In this document: positions 54,495-63,137 of the stretch, piece after piece
Numbering within the stretch: position 1 is the stretch's first letter
Layout of the letters: each line of letters opens with the position of its first letter
Assembly: GCF_000013225.1 (NCBI RefSeq)
Contig: NC_007776.1
Span: forward strand, 2,796,501-2,860,500
Reading direction: 5' to 3'
Length of the DNA: 64,000 nucleotides
DNA from: Synechococcus sp. JA-2-3B'a(2-13)
GTDB taxonomy: Bacteria > Cyanobacteriota > Cyanobacteriia > Thermostichales > Thermostichaceae
The notes under the pieces: model-generated
What the model was told of the DNA's origin: nothing
Database searches by the model: none
What the model saw: only the letters and a program-made list of their open reading frames with translations
Made by a program: the position numbers and the translations under genes

Positions 54495-55171
54495 GAAGGG
54501 AGAGGGGGCAGTTGCAGTTCTGGATTCTCCACGCGGGTTAGCTCCCAGCGAAAGGGCTCCCCACCCCGTCGCTGCCAATTCAATTGGAAGGGTTGCTCCA
54601 AGGCGTTCACCTGATCCCGCGTCAGGTTGGCCAAGGGGCCGCCGGAGCCCTCGATAACAAACCAGAGGGTGGCCCGTCCTTGGCGACTGGGATCCCCTAG
54701 GTCGAGCTGCACCTGCAGCGCTTGGGGTTGGAGGCGCAAGCGAAAAAATTGCCCGAAGATCTCGCGGCTGTAGGCCAGCGCCCGCTGCTTATCCAGGCCC
54801 CAACCATCGCTATAGGCCTCAGAGACCAGCATCTCCACCTGATCCCAGTTGCGCTGCTCCACCGCCCGCAGCAATCTCTCCGTGTGGACGCGGATTTGTC
54901 GCTCAGGCCGCCCGTAGTGCCAAAAGGCTCCCACCCCGATAGCCAAGACGACGGATCCCACCACCCCCCAGCGCAGCCAGGGGGGAAGGGGTGAAGGGGG
55001 AGAAGAGACAGAAGCAGACAAGGGATCCCTCTTGGGCAGTAGGGGGATTGCTCCCTCTAGCCTACGGGATCTACATGTGAGAAGATCAAAGTCCCATCCC
55101 CAAATCTGTGCAGCCTTTGCCAGGCACAGCACGCCCCCGAAGTTTAGCCAACCGGTCATGACCAAGTCCAC
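54470..55171 (-). CDS. Single-span membrane protein with NTF2-like C-terminal domain
   Basis: Open frame of 233 residues; the start is uncertain. A methionine at 55159 overlaps the accA start codon on the other strand. One transmembrane helix lies around residues 68-85 ([20 protein letters not shown]). The following ~130 residues ([29 protein letters not shown]) have the shape of an NTF2/IMS-like cone, suggested by that helix-strand order, which is inference. The family is not recognised. It converges with the CheW-like gene and is divergent from accA. Confidence 0.55.
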   Translation of the reverse strand: MDLVMTGWLNFGGVLCLAKAAQIWGWDFDLLTCRSRRLEGAIPLLPKRDPLSASVSSPPSPLPPWLRWGVVGSVVLAIGVGAFWHYGRPERQIRVHTERLLRAVEQRNWDQVEMLVSEAYSDGWGLDKQRALAYSREIFGQFFRLRLQPQALQVQLDLGDPSRQGRATLWFVIEGSGGPLANLTRDQVNALEQPFQLNWQRRGGEPFRWELTRVENPELQLPPLPSQEQAGQR

Positions 55172-56135
55172 CGACCGCCTGCTGCTGGAGTTTGAGCAGC
55201 CTGTTGCCGCCCTGGAGCAACGAATTCAAGAAATTCGGGCCTTGGCAGAAGAAAACGACATCGATGCTTCTGAGCAGATTCGCCAATTGGAAGCCAAAGC
55301 CGAAGAGCTGCGCCGCGAGATCTTCAGCCAGCTCACGCCGGTAGAACGGCTCCAGGTGGCCCGTCACCCCCGCCGCCCCACCACCCTGGATTACGTACAG
55401 ACCATCTGTGACGACTGGTTTGAGCTGCACGGGGATCGCCACGGCCAGGACGATCCAGCCATTGTGGGCGGGTTGGCCAAGCTGGGGGATCAGCCGGTGA
55501 TGATCCTAGGCCACCAAAAGGGTCGCGACACCAAAGACAATATCCACCGCAACTTTGGGATGCCCAATCCCGCCGGCTACCGCAAAGCCATGCGGCTAAT
55601 GGAACATGCCCACCGCTTCGGCCTGCCCCTGCTCACCTTCATCGATACGCCGGGGGCTTACCCAGGCGTCAAGGCGGAAGCTGAGGGCCAAGGAGAGGCC
55701 ATTGCCACCAACCTGCAGACCCTTTTCCGGCTGGAGATCCCCATCATCTGCACCGTCATCGGCGAAGGGGGATCCGGCGGAGCATTGGCCATTGGGGTGG
55801 GCAACCGCATCCTGATGTTCGAGCACGCCGTCTACTCCGTGATCTCGCCGGAAGGCTGCGCGGCTATTCTCTGGAAGGATGCCAAGAAGGCTCCCCAAGC
55901 GGCGGCAGCCCTGCGCATTACCGCCCAAGACCTGCTGCAACTGGAGGTGATCGACGAGATCCTGCCAGAGCCGGTTGGCGGCGCCCACCGCGCGCCCTTG
56001 GAAGCTGCTCAAACCCTCAAAGAGGCTCTTCTCAGGCATCTCAAGGAACTTTCTAGCCTGAGCGGGCGAGAATTGCGCGAGGAGCGCTACCAAAAGTTTC
56101 GCCGCATGGGAGCGTTTCTGGAGCTTTCTGAATAG
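55158..56135 (+). CDS. accA: Acetyl-CoA carboxylase carboxyltransferase subunit alpha
   Basis: 325 residues from ATG 55158 ([20 protein letters not shown]). The frame is open further upstream but without similarity. The AccA motifs are [56 protein letters not shown] and [15 protein letters not shown]. With AccD it transfers CO2 from biotin to acetyl-CoA at the first committed step of fatty acid synthesis. Its 3' flank carries a MITE copy. Confidence 0.97.
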   Translation: MTKSTDRLLLEFEQPVAALEQRIQEIRALAEENDIDASEQIRQLEAKAEELRREIFSQLTPVERLQVARHPRRPTTLDYVQTICDDWFELHGDRHGQDDPAIVGGLAKLGDQPVMILGHQKGRDTKDNIHRNFGMPNPAGYRKAMRLMEHAHRFGLPLLTFIDTPGAYPGVKAEAEGQGEAIATNLQTLFRLEIPIICTVIGEGGSGGALAIGVGNRILMFEHAVYSVISPEGCAAILWKDAKKAPQAAAALRITAQDLLQLEVIDEILPEPVGGAHRAPLEAAQTLKEALLRHLKELSSLSGRELREERYQKFRRMGAFLELSE

Positions 56136-56430
56136 ACTTATGCATCCCTGATTTATAGTCGTTTCAGATTAGGGTGAGACACCTGGGCCATTGATCGCGC
56201 CAGCGGGACGGAGTCCTTGAAAAGCCTTTTGGCCCCCTGCATTATTGCTCTGCAACGCCGATGCGACCAACATTTTAGGCGTGGGTGCAGTGTCCTGGTT
56301 TGAACTGAAATGACTATATTTGGGGTTTAATTTGGGGTTTATTCGAGGGGAGAGGCCCTTTAGGAGCTGCTCTGGGATGAACTTCCGAAAGCACTCCGCG
56401 CCCTCAACCTGACCAAGAGGGGGCTAACTC
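56136..56430. other. Gap between accA and the PLD gene
   Basis: 295 bases with the MITE at 56154-56318 and a duplicated TTTGGGGTTTA(A/T)T at 56321-56343 just outside its edge. The latter is a small direct repeat (ATTTGGGGTTTAATTTGGGGTTTA). Nothing else is seen. Confidence 0.5.
56154..56318 (-). mobile_element. MITE-like element, copy 2 (downstream of accA)
   Basis: 165 bases with terminal inverted repeats TATAGTCGTTTCAG (56154-56167) and CTGAAATGACTATA (56305-56318), matching at 13 of 14 positions. The TA at each edge fits TA target duplication by IS630/Tc1-like transposases. The whole element is the reverse complement of copy 1 (37093-37265), with an 8-base length difference in one place. 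No coding capacity. It could act as a terminator or carry regulatory signals for neighbouring genes. Confidence 0.85.
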
Positions 56431-58206
56431 CTACCAGGTTACCCGATCCCGCAGCTGCTCAATCCGGGCTGGGCCAATGCCATTGACCCGTTGCAGATCC
56501 TCCAAAGAGGAGAAGGGGCGGGCCTCGATAATGCGCTGCGCCAGGGCGGGGCCAATGCCGGGCAACTGTTCCAGCTCCGCCGCCGTGGCCGTATTCAGGT
56601 TAACGCGAGGGGATCCCCCAGGAGACGCCACCGGAAAAGCAACCGACGGGGAAGGGGATCCCGCCTCAGGAGGAAGAACGACCTCGACTTCCAGCAGCTC
56701 CGGCTCCGGTTCAGGCAAGGAAGCGGCAACGGGGACGGGGTTGGGGCAGCGACGGGACGCCTCTTCTGCCTGTTGTTGCAGGCGGCGGCTGGGGCCAAAG
56801 CGGGCATCGGCAATGAGCCGGTCGAACTCCCGCACAAAGTGATCCACCACTCGGCCATTGCGGATGATCAGGAAGTTTTCGTCGTTGAGGTGGTTGGCCG
56901 AGACCGACCAGTTGTTGGATCCGGTGATCACCGTGGCCTGAGGAGTGCCGGGATCGATGATGGCAAACTTATGGTGCAGCTTATCGCCGGGGGCGAGGTT
57001 GGGTATGCCTACAGACTGGGCCGGCAGCGTCCAGGGCAGGCGCGCCGCCTCCACCTGGCACTTTTCGTCGGGGAGCAACAGCCCCCACATCTCCAGGGTG
57101 CGGCTGTAGTCCCGGAAGGCAAAACCAGGGTCGAACACCCCGCGGATTTCTACGTTGCGCTCCTGGCGCAGTTGCCTGAGTTGGTTGGCAATGCCCGGAT
57201 CCGTAAAGACGAACAGAGCCAGATCCACCTGTTGCCGGGCTTGGGCCAGGGTGGCGGCAATAATGCCGTTGGAGGTGGCTTCGTAGGGCAGGGAGCGACT
57301 GGCAGGAGAAAAGTGAACCCCCACAATGGCATCGTCAATGTACACCGTTTCCAGGGAACGCTTGAGCTTCTGCACGCCGAAGCGGCTATCGGTCAAGCCA
57401 CCGGGGCCATCGCCCCACATGAGATCGAATTCCTCGGTGTAGAGGCGGGCCAGCTCCGGGCTGTCCAGCAGCAGCAGATGGTTGGCATTGCCGACACTGC
57501 CAGGCGCATCAAAGTCCCCGTGAATATCAGAGAGGGTGAAATTGGCCGAGCCGGTCAAGACTTTCTGCCCGTCGATCACCACAAATTTGTGGTGCATCAG
57601 GCCGCTGCCCTTGGAGCCATCGGCGGTATCATCCAGCCAGGGCACCTGGCCTCCATCCAGCAAGGCGTACACATCTCGGCTGGCAATCTCCTCGGGAGAA
57701 AACCGTCCATCGCGGTTCACATCCACCAGGTTGCGGTACTCCTCGAACTTGCGACGGCTGCGCTCGTCCAGCGCCCGCACTTGGTCAGGGGTGAGTTGGT
57801 GCCAGGCTCGCACGTAGGTGTTTTCAGTAATAAAACGCACCGGGATCCCGGCCTGTCGTCGCTCCACTAGGGCTTGGGCAATGAGCGGTAGGTTCAGCTC
57901 TTGCACGGCAATATCCACCGACTGACGAGCGGAGCGAATCTGGGAAATGATCAACTCTTCCAGGTTGTAGCCGTAGCGGCGGATCTGGCGGTAGGGATCC
58001 CGATAGGTGCTCTCCCGGCTTTGGTTGAACTCCACCCGAATGCGGGGGTGCTGCGGCAGAGGGGCAAGGGTGGGCAGCTCCTGCTCTTGGGGGTAGGGTC
58101 TGGGCCGAGGGCCGACCCAGTAGCCGATCAAGACCAGAATGAGAAGCAGAGCAACCCAGGGCAGCCAGCGGCGGAGTTGCCGCAACCACGACGGGATCCC
58201 GTTCAT
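56431..58206 (-). CDS. Membrane-anchored phospholipase-D-family nuclease with EF-hand-like loop and ComEA-type HhH tail
   Basis: 591 residues from ATG 58206 (MNGIPSWLRQLRR). A membrane anchor lies at ~12-32 (RRWLPWVALLLILVLIGYWVG). Two PLD catalytic repeats follow: H205-x-K207-x4-D212 (HHKFVVID ... TGSANF) and a second HHKFAIID ... TGSNNWS near residue 430. Between them, residues 162-173 (DVNRDGRFSPEE) match the EF-hand calcium-loop pattern. The C-terminal ~55 residues (VNLNTATAAELEQLPGIGPALAQRIIEARP...) are two helix-hairpin-helix motifs as in the DNA-receptor ComEA. The fusion suggests a DNA-acting, outward-facing enzyme, possibly in DNA uptake. Confidence 0.85.
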   Translation of the reverse strand: MNGIPSWLRQLRRWLPWVALLLILVLIGYWVGPRPRPYPQEQELPTLAPLPQHPRIRVEFNQSRESTYRDPYRQIRRYGYNLEELIISQIRSARQSVDIAVQELNLPLIAQALVERRQAGIPVRFITENTYVRAWHQLTPDQVRALDERSRRKFEEYRNLVDVNRDGRFSPEEIASRDVYALLDGGQVPWLDDTADGSKGSGLMHHKFVVIDGQKVLTGSANFTLSDIHGDFDAPGSVGNANHLLLLDSPELARLYTEEFDLMWGDGPGGLTDSRFGVQKLKRSLETVYIDDAIVGVHFSPASRSLPYEATSNGIIAATLAQARQQVDLALFVFTDPGIANQLRQLRQERNVEIRGVFDPGFAFRDYSRTLEMWGLLLPDEKCQVEAARLPWTLPAQSVGIPNLAPGDKLHHKFAIIDPGTPQATVITGSNNWSVSANHLNDENFLIIRNGRVVDHFVREFDRLIADARFGPSRRLQQQAEEASRRCPNPVPVAASLPEPEPELLEVEVVLPPEAGSPSPSVAFPVASPGGSPRVNLNTATAAELEQLPGIGPALAQRIIEARPFSSLEDLQRVNGIGPARIEQLRDRVTW

Positions 58207-58365
58207 GGCCTTTCTCCTCTCCAGCAATCACACCCCCAGGATACTGAACTTTATCGCAGCCACTTCTACGCGAAGGCGATCCCTGCTCTGCTCTACAGCT
58301 AACCGTGCGAGAGCGGCTGCTACCCCTAAGATGATGACAAATGTTTTAGAGTATTAACTTTTGTT

Positions 58366-58917
58366 ATGAACTACAAAGCCCTCACCCTTGGGCTGACGGC
58401 GGCTGCTTGCTTAGCCTTGGTAGGCTGTGCCAGTTCCAGCAGCGATACGGCCATTGCCCCGCCGACGCCTACCCCAACTCTCTCTCCCAGCCCTACGCCG
58501 CTGCCCAACCTCGTCGCCGTTGCCGCCGCCAACCCCGACTTCAGTACCTTGGTGACGGCCCTGCAGGCAGCGGGCTTGGTGGGGACTTTGCAGCGGGAAG
58601 GTCCCTTCACGGTATTCGCTCCCACCAATGCTGCTTTTGCCGCTTTGCCCCCTGGCACGGTGGAATCTTTGCTGCGACCTGAGAACCGGGCAGAGCTGGT
58701 GCGCATTCTCACTTACCACGTGGTTCCTGGCTTGGCTCCTTCCAGTGCCCTCAGATCCGGCCAGCAGGTAACGACTTTGCAGGGATCCCCCGTCACCGTC
58801 ACGCTTCTTGAGGGCGGACGGATTCGCATCAACAACGCCAACGTGATCGCCGCGGATATTCAAGCTTCCAACGGCATCATCCACGTCATCGACACCGTCT
58901 TGATCCCGCCGCGTTAG
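58366..58917 (+). CDS. Fasciclin-domain lipoprotein
   Basis: 183 residues. The lipobox is LALVGC (C21) in a signal peptide, and a proline/threonine spacer at ~30-46 (PTPTPTLSPSPTP) tethers a FAS1 domain (~50-183: NLVAVAAANPDFSTLVTALQAAGL, FTVFAPTNAAFAAL, ILTYHVVPG and NGIIHVIDTVLIP). FAS1 domains mediate adhesion and extracellular contact. It stands divergent from the PLD gene, with 159 bases between starts, and has an A+T-rich promoter region (AATGTTTTAGAGTATTAACTT). Confidence 0.93.
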   Translation: MNYKALTLGLTAAACLALVGCASSSSDTAIAPPTPTPTLSPSPTPLPNLVAVAAANPDFSTLVTALQAAGLVGTLQREGPFTVFAPTNAAFAALPPGTVESLLRPENRAELVRILTYHVVPGLAPSSALRSGQQVTTLQGSPVTVTLLEGGRIRINNANVIAADIQASNGIIHVIDTVLIPPR

Positions 58918-58984
58918 GAATTGGGCCACCACTTCGGGCATCATAGAAGCATCGAGATCCAGCACTTTATTGGGGAGATTCAGC

Positions 58985-59164
58985 GTGGAGCGGCCTAAGT
59001 GGGTAGCAATCGTTACAGGGATCCTGGCCATTGCTCTGGGGGTGGGCTACTTGCTGCTGGTGCAGCTATTGGACTATCGCGGCGGCCAATTTTTGCCGGC
59101 ACCACTGGAGCCGCCGGCGATTTTGGGAGAGGGGATCCCTGGCTCATTTGGCCGGTTGAGCTGA
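58985..59164 (+). CDS. Small single-span membrane protein
   Basis: 59 residues from GTG 58985 (MERPKWVAIVTGILAIALGVGYLLLVQLLDYRG). One transmembrane helix at ~6-26 is followed by a short FLPAPLEPPAI loop. Similar very small proteins with P-x-W-V ... L-L-V-Q-L-L-D are found in cyanobacteria. No name is known. Start by context only. Confidence 0.5.
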   Translation: MERPKWVAIVTGILAIALGVGYLLLVQLLDYRGGQFLPAPLEPPAILGEGIPGSFGRLS

Positions 59165-59354
59165 GGGTGTTTTTGACTCCCCGCTCCCTTCTCTGGTCTC
59201 TTGCTCAGCTACTTCTCAGCAAAGCTCTCGACAAAAAAGCTCTCGACAAAACTGTATGCTCAGCTACAGCAAGCCCTATGCTGGAGAAGCGACTCGGATG
59301 GCTCAGCAATTTTGGGTTGCTTGATTTGAAGATTTGGGCAGGCTGTGGGTTGGG

Positions 59355-60857
59355 ATGGTGCTGTCGCGCTCCACTTGGGTGTGGTTGTGGGCAGGGCTGG
59401 GTTTGGCGGCCCTGAGCCAATATCTGCAATGGGTTAGCGGGATCTATAGCTTTATCGCCCCCCATTCGTTGCCGCTGGCGGATCTGGCAGTGGCCGGGAT
59501 CCTGGGAGGGACAGCAGCAGCAGGTCTGGCAGCGCGCCATTGGTGGCAGCAGGCTGGCCGACGGCAAAGTACTCCAAACCAGCGGACACAACCGCTGCGG
59601 CGGGTTAAGTTAACTCGGAATCAGGTGCAAGCCGATCTGGAAGATGCCGATCGCCTGATCCAGAAGCTGCAGAATGACATCAGTCGCCGTGCCCTGCGTG
59701 CCAAGCTGCAAGAGATCAATCAGCGGCTTAACCAGGAGGAATTGCATCTGGTGGTGTTCGGCACCAGTTCCGCCGGCAAGACCTCGTTGATCAATGCCTT
59801 GATGGGCCGACCAGTGGGCGAAACAGCCCCCACCCTGGGCACCACCCAGCAGGGATCCATCCACACCTACCAATTGGAGGGCTGGAACGGCCCCATTTCC
59901 CTTACCGACACACCTGGGCTGCTGACGATTGGGGGAGCAGGTGAAGCGGAAGCCCGCGCCCTGGCCCAGAAGGCGGATCTGCTGATCTTGGTGGTGGCCG
60001 GAGACCTGCTGGCTTCGGAGTATGCCGAAATGCTGGAGTTGGCCCGGCTGGGCAAATCCGCCATCCTGGCCCTCAACAAAACCGATCAGATGCTGCCGGA
60101 GGATGTAGAGACCATCTTGGCCCATTTGCGCCGACGCACCGCCGGTGTTATCCCTGCCGAACAGGTGGTGGCCATCGCCGCTGATCCAGAGCCCCTCAAG
60201 GTTCGCTACTACTCCGAAGATGGCTCTGTGTGGGAAACTTGGGAGCCGCAGCCCCCCGAGACAGAGGCCCTCATTCAACAAATGGCTCACCTGCTGCAGC
60301 AGAAGGGATCCCACCTGCGCTTGGCCAATGCCTTGTTGCAAACCCGAACTCTCAGCGAAGCCGTCCAGCAGGCCCTCCAAGAAGAACGTCGCCAACAGGG
60401 TCGCCAGATCGTGGAACGGATGCAGTGGGCCACCGCTGCTGCCCTGGCGGCAAACCCTCTTCCTGCTTTGGATGTGCTGGCAGGAGTAGCCATTCAGGCG
60501 CGCATGATTGGGGAACTGCACCAGGTGTTTGACCGACGCATTACCTTACGCCGGGCCCAGCAAATCGCCCAGAGTTTGGCGCAAATGGTGGTGCAACTGG
60601 GGGGGCTGGAGCTGGCCACTCAGGCTTTGGGCTCTCTGCTCAAGGCCAGCCCCTTGATGGTTATGGGGATCCCCCTGCAGGCAGTGACGGGGGCCTATCT
60701 GACACGGGTGGCGGGGCTCAGTTACCTAGAGTGGCTGTCCTCTGGGGATCCCTGGCAAGAGGAAATCCTGCAAGAGCGGATTAGGCAGCAGCTCCAAAAC
60801 CGTCATCCTCTGGCCTTTCTCACCCAACTGGCCCGCCAAGCCCATTCCAACAGCTAG
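59355..60857 (+). CDS. Membrane-associated dynamin/Era-like GTPase with DUF697 domain
   Basis: 500 residues from ATG 59355. Two N-terminal hydrophobic segments (~8-30 and ~44-66) precede a helical linker. The GTPase has G1 GTSSAGKTS (about 136-144), G3 DTPG and G4 NKTD. A C-terminal DUF697-like helical domain (~345-480: ANPLPALDVLAGVAIQARMIGELHQVF) follows. Members are common in cyanobacteria and plastids, and act at membranes. The precise role is unknown. A TTG at 59334 would add 7 residues and is not favoured. Confidence 0.88.
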   Translation: MVLSRSTWVWLWAGLGLAALSQYLQWVSGIYSFIAPHSLPLADLAVAGILGGTAAAGLAARHWWQQAGRRQSTPNQRTQPLRRVKLTRNQVQADLEDADRLIQKLQNDISRRALRAKLQEINQRLNQEELHLVVFGTSSAGKTSLINALMGRPVGETAPTLGTTQQGSIHTYQLEGWNGPISLTDTPGLLTIGGAGEAEARALAQKADLLILVVAGDLLASEYAEMLELARLGKSAILALNKTDQMLPEDVETILAHLRRRTAGVIPAEQVVAIAADPEPLKVRYYSEDGSVWETWEPQPPETEALIQQMAHLLQQKGSHLRLANALLQTRTLSEAVQQALQEERRQQGRQIVERMQWATAAALAANPLPALDVLAGVAIQARMIGELHQVFDRRITLRRAQQIAQSLAQMVVQLGGLELATQALGSLLKASPLMVMGIPLQAVTGAYLTRVAGLSYLEWLSSGDPWQEEILQERIRQQLQNRHPLAFLTQLARQAHSNS

Positions 60858-61157
60858 TCCAAGCATCCGTCTTTTCGCCGCCACAGGCCCAACCTATCCC
60901 GTTCTCCGCCCGCTGCGGAAAATCCATTACTCCATTACACTGAATACAGCTTTCTAAATACAGCTTTTTCTGATACAGCTTTCTCTGGGCTTGACTTTGT
61001 AGAAGTTCTGTAAATCAGCGGGATCCAAGTCACAGAAGAGAGAACATTAGGAACATTAGTCAGTGTTGCCGGAAAAAGCTGCCCAGGTCTTATCATGGGT
61101 CAAACCAAGCCCATCATCCTGTAGTCTGCTGCCCTAAACTGGCTCCGTTGGCACCTT
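60858..61157. other. 300-base intergenic region with a short direct repeat
   Basis: Between the GTPase gene and the DUF6464 gene. Three close copies of ATACAGCTTT (within 60943-60985: AATACAGCTTTCT, AAATACAGCTTTTTCT, GATACAGCTTTCTCT) precede a TTGACT (60991-60996) that could be a -35. No convincing -10 at the right spacing. The repeat looks like a repeated regulator site or a slippage product. Confidence 0.45.
60943..60985 (+). repeat. Three near-tandem ATACAGCTTT repeats
   Basis: Three units of 13-16 bases sharing ATACAGCTTT, in direct orientation, spaced 16 and 17 bases apart start-to-start. They lie about 170 bases upstream of the next start. Confidence 0.75.
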
Positions 61158-61511
61158 ATGTCTTCCCCCAACCTGACCCTGCCCATTCAGTGGATTGATG
61201 TGGATTCAGGAGAGGTGGTGGAGGAATGTCCTTGGCAGAGTAGTCCCCATCCGGGCACCTACGTCCAACTGGCAGAGCAGCACTACCTGGTTCTGGAAAA
61301 GCGTCATTCCTACCGGCTCCGGCAAGGCAAATACCACCTGTGTGGGATCCGCGCCCTGGTGCGTTCGGTAAACCCACCGCAGGAAGCAGGGAATTGCCTG
61401 GGGGATCCCTCCTGTCGGTTCAATGCCCACTCGCCCTTGCTGCGTTGTGCCGTCAACCCCAGCGGGCCCTGTCAGGGCTGCCCCCACTACGAGTCGGCCC
61501 CGCGTTGCTAG
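61158..61511 (+). CDS. DUF6464-type cysteine-rich cyanobacterial protein
   Basis: 117 residues. The N-terminal half is a small beta domain (PIQWIDVDSGEVVEECPW, YVQLAEQHYLVLEKRHSYRL). The C-terminal half has a conserved cysteine cluster CLGDPSCRFNAHSPLLRC, AVNPSGPCQGCPHYE, possibly zinc or Fe-S ligands. The pattern is that of a cyanobacteria-specific family I know as DUF6464; the function is unknown. Its stop overlaps the convergent BCD transporter gene by 4 bases. Confidence 0.75.
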   Translation: MSSPNLTLPIQWIDVDSGEVVEECPWQSSPHPGTYVQLAEQHYLVLEKRHSYRLRQGKYHLCGIRALVRSVNPPQEAGNCLGDPSCRFNAHSPLLRCAVNPSGPCQGCPHYESAPRC

Positions 61512-62968
61512 CCCTCCAGCTCCAGAGCCAACACCTGGGTCAGCGCACGGTTGGTCTTTTCGCGAAACTCGGCCACGCTCACCCGTCCCAGCAAATGCAC
61601 GGCCAGCAACATCACCGCTGCCTCCACCCCAAAGACGGTGGCATAGGCAAGCACTGAAGAAGTGGGGAAGAGAATGCGCCCCAGATCGAGCAAAGCCCCG
61701 CCGAGCAAGGTGGAAACCGCCTGGGACATGGCCTGGGCCAGACCCCAAGCCCCGATAAAGGTGCCTGCCGTCTCCGCTGCCGTCAAGTCCAACATGAGGC
61801 TAATGGCGCCATTGGTGGTGATCCCAGAAGCCAAGCCAAACAGGATCATACACAGCTGCAGCAGCCGTGGATTGCCTGTAAACCCTGAGGCAATGGTCAG
61901 CCCAAAAGAGATTGCCACCAGCAGGCAGCCCAGACGAGCCGTTGTCTGCTTGCCTAGCTTAGGCACGATGAAAAATCCGGTCAGCACAATCCCTGCCAAA
62001 ATACCCAGGCTCCAAAAGGCATTGAGCTGGGTGCTCTGGGCCACCGTCATGCCAAACACCTCGCCGCCGTAGGGTTCTAGGATCGGCTGTTGGATAAACA
62101 GGCCCATGGTCATCAACACCAAGAAGCCGAAAAAGATCAGGGTTTGGCGGCTGGCGGTCAGCACCTTGATGGCCGTACCCAGGGTGATTTGGTCTTCTCG
62201 TCCGGCCAAGGTGGAACGGGATCCGTAGCGGGAATAGCGCTTTTCCACTCCCCAGGTGGCGATCACCCCCAGCAGGATCACCACGGCTGGAATGATGACG
62301 AAGAGGCGGTTGACGGTGCTCTGCAGGTTGTCTGGCTGCAAGCCCCGCAGCAGAACTGCCGAGCCAATGGCCCCGCCGGCAATCCCCACCATCAACATAG
62401 ACCAGACGATCCCCACCAACTTAGAGCGGTTGTCCTCGTCTGACACATCCACCAGCAAAGCCGCAAAAGGCGTGGAGCAGGCGCTGAGGCAGAGACCATA
62501 GAGGGCAAACATCAAACAGGCCAAGCCTACCCAGCCATAGGTGGCTCCAGACCAACCCGTGGCCGCAAAGCTCTCCCCCAAACCCCACACCACCTGCACC
62601 CCCAGGAAGATACAAACGGCAAATAGAACCGATCCCAGACGCACATAGCCGGTGCGATGCAGGCCAAACAGGGGCTTGGCATCCGAGAGCTGCCCAAACC
62701 AAACCCGAGCCGGGGAGACCAACTGGTGCATGGCTAGGGATCCCCCCACCACCGTTGCCGGGATGGCCAGCAGATCCGTGTCGATCATGACGCGGTTCAG
62801 CACTCCCAGAGTGAGCAGCGACATCATTCCCAAGCCCATCTGAAACAGGCCCAGGCGGAACATGACATGCAGCGGCAAAGACTGAACCTGCACCTGAGGC
62901 TCTGGAGAAGCTGGAGTTACAGAAGCCACAGAAGCGTTGACCTCGGGATCCCGGCGAATATTGGCCAT
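61508..62968 (-). CDS. BCD-family (PucC/BCH2-type) major facilitator transporter
   Basis: 486 residues with 12 predicted membrane spans. The opening MFRLGLFQMGLGMMSLLTLGVLNRVMIDTDL and ASVSPARVWFGQLSDAKPL are typical of the bacteriochlorophyll-delivery/PucC family of MFS proteins. It also carries ALYGLCLSACSTPFAALLVDVSDEDNRSKLVGIVWSM. In cyanobacteria these proteins are thought to deliver chlorophyll or support photosystem assembly. Start at 62968 gives a ~30-residue non-membrane lead-in (Pro/Val-rich). The family name is based on motif memory. Confidence 0.85.
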   Translation of the reverse strand: MANIRRDPEVNASVASVTPASPEPQVQVQSLPLHVMFRLGLFQMGLGMMSLLTLGVLNRVMIDTDLLAIPATVVGGSLAMHQLVSPARVWFGQLSDAKPLFGLHRTGYVRLGSVLFAVCIFLGVQVVWGLGESFAATGWSGATYGWVGLACLMFALYGLCLSACSTPFAALLVDVSDEDNRSKLVGIVWSMLMVGIAGGAIGSAVLLRGLQPDNLQSTVNRLFVIIPAVVILLGVIATWGVEKRYSRYGSRSTLAGREDQITLGTAIKVLTASRQTLIFFGFLVLMTMGLFIQQPILEPYGGEVFGMTVAQSTQLNAFWSLGILAGIVLTGFFIVPKLGKQTTARLGCLLVAISFGLTIASGFTGNPRLLQLCMILFGLASGITTNGAISLMLDLTAAETAGTFIGAWGLAQAMSQAVSTLLGGALLDLGRILFPTSSVLAYATVFGVEAAVMLLAVHLLGRVSVAEFREKTNRALTQVLALELEG

Positions 62969-63137
62969 GATCTGGAATGATCTGCGAAAGCGCTACAGCC
63001 TCTTATCCTAGCCCAGGCAGCCTGGGATCCCGGCAAAAGCATGGGGTTGCCAAAAGCGAAACCGCCACGTCCTCTCCCCTTTTGGGAGCTATTGTCAGGG
63101 TATAGTCCCCCAATTTCCAATCCTCAGGAATATTGCT

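Noticed and set aside
56491-57870. 459-codon plus-strand ORF
   Set aside because: Antisense of the PLD-ComEA gene; codons and composition not protein-like.
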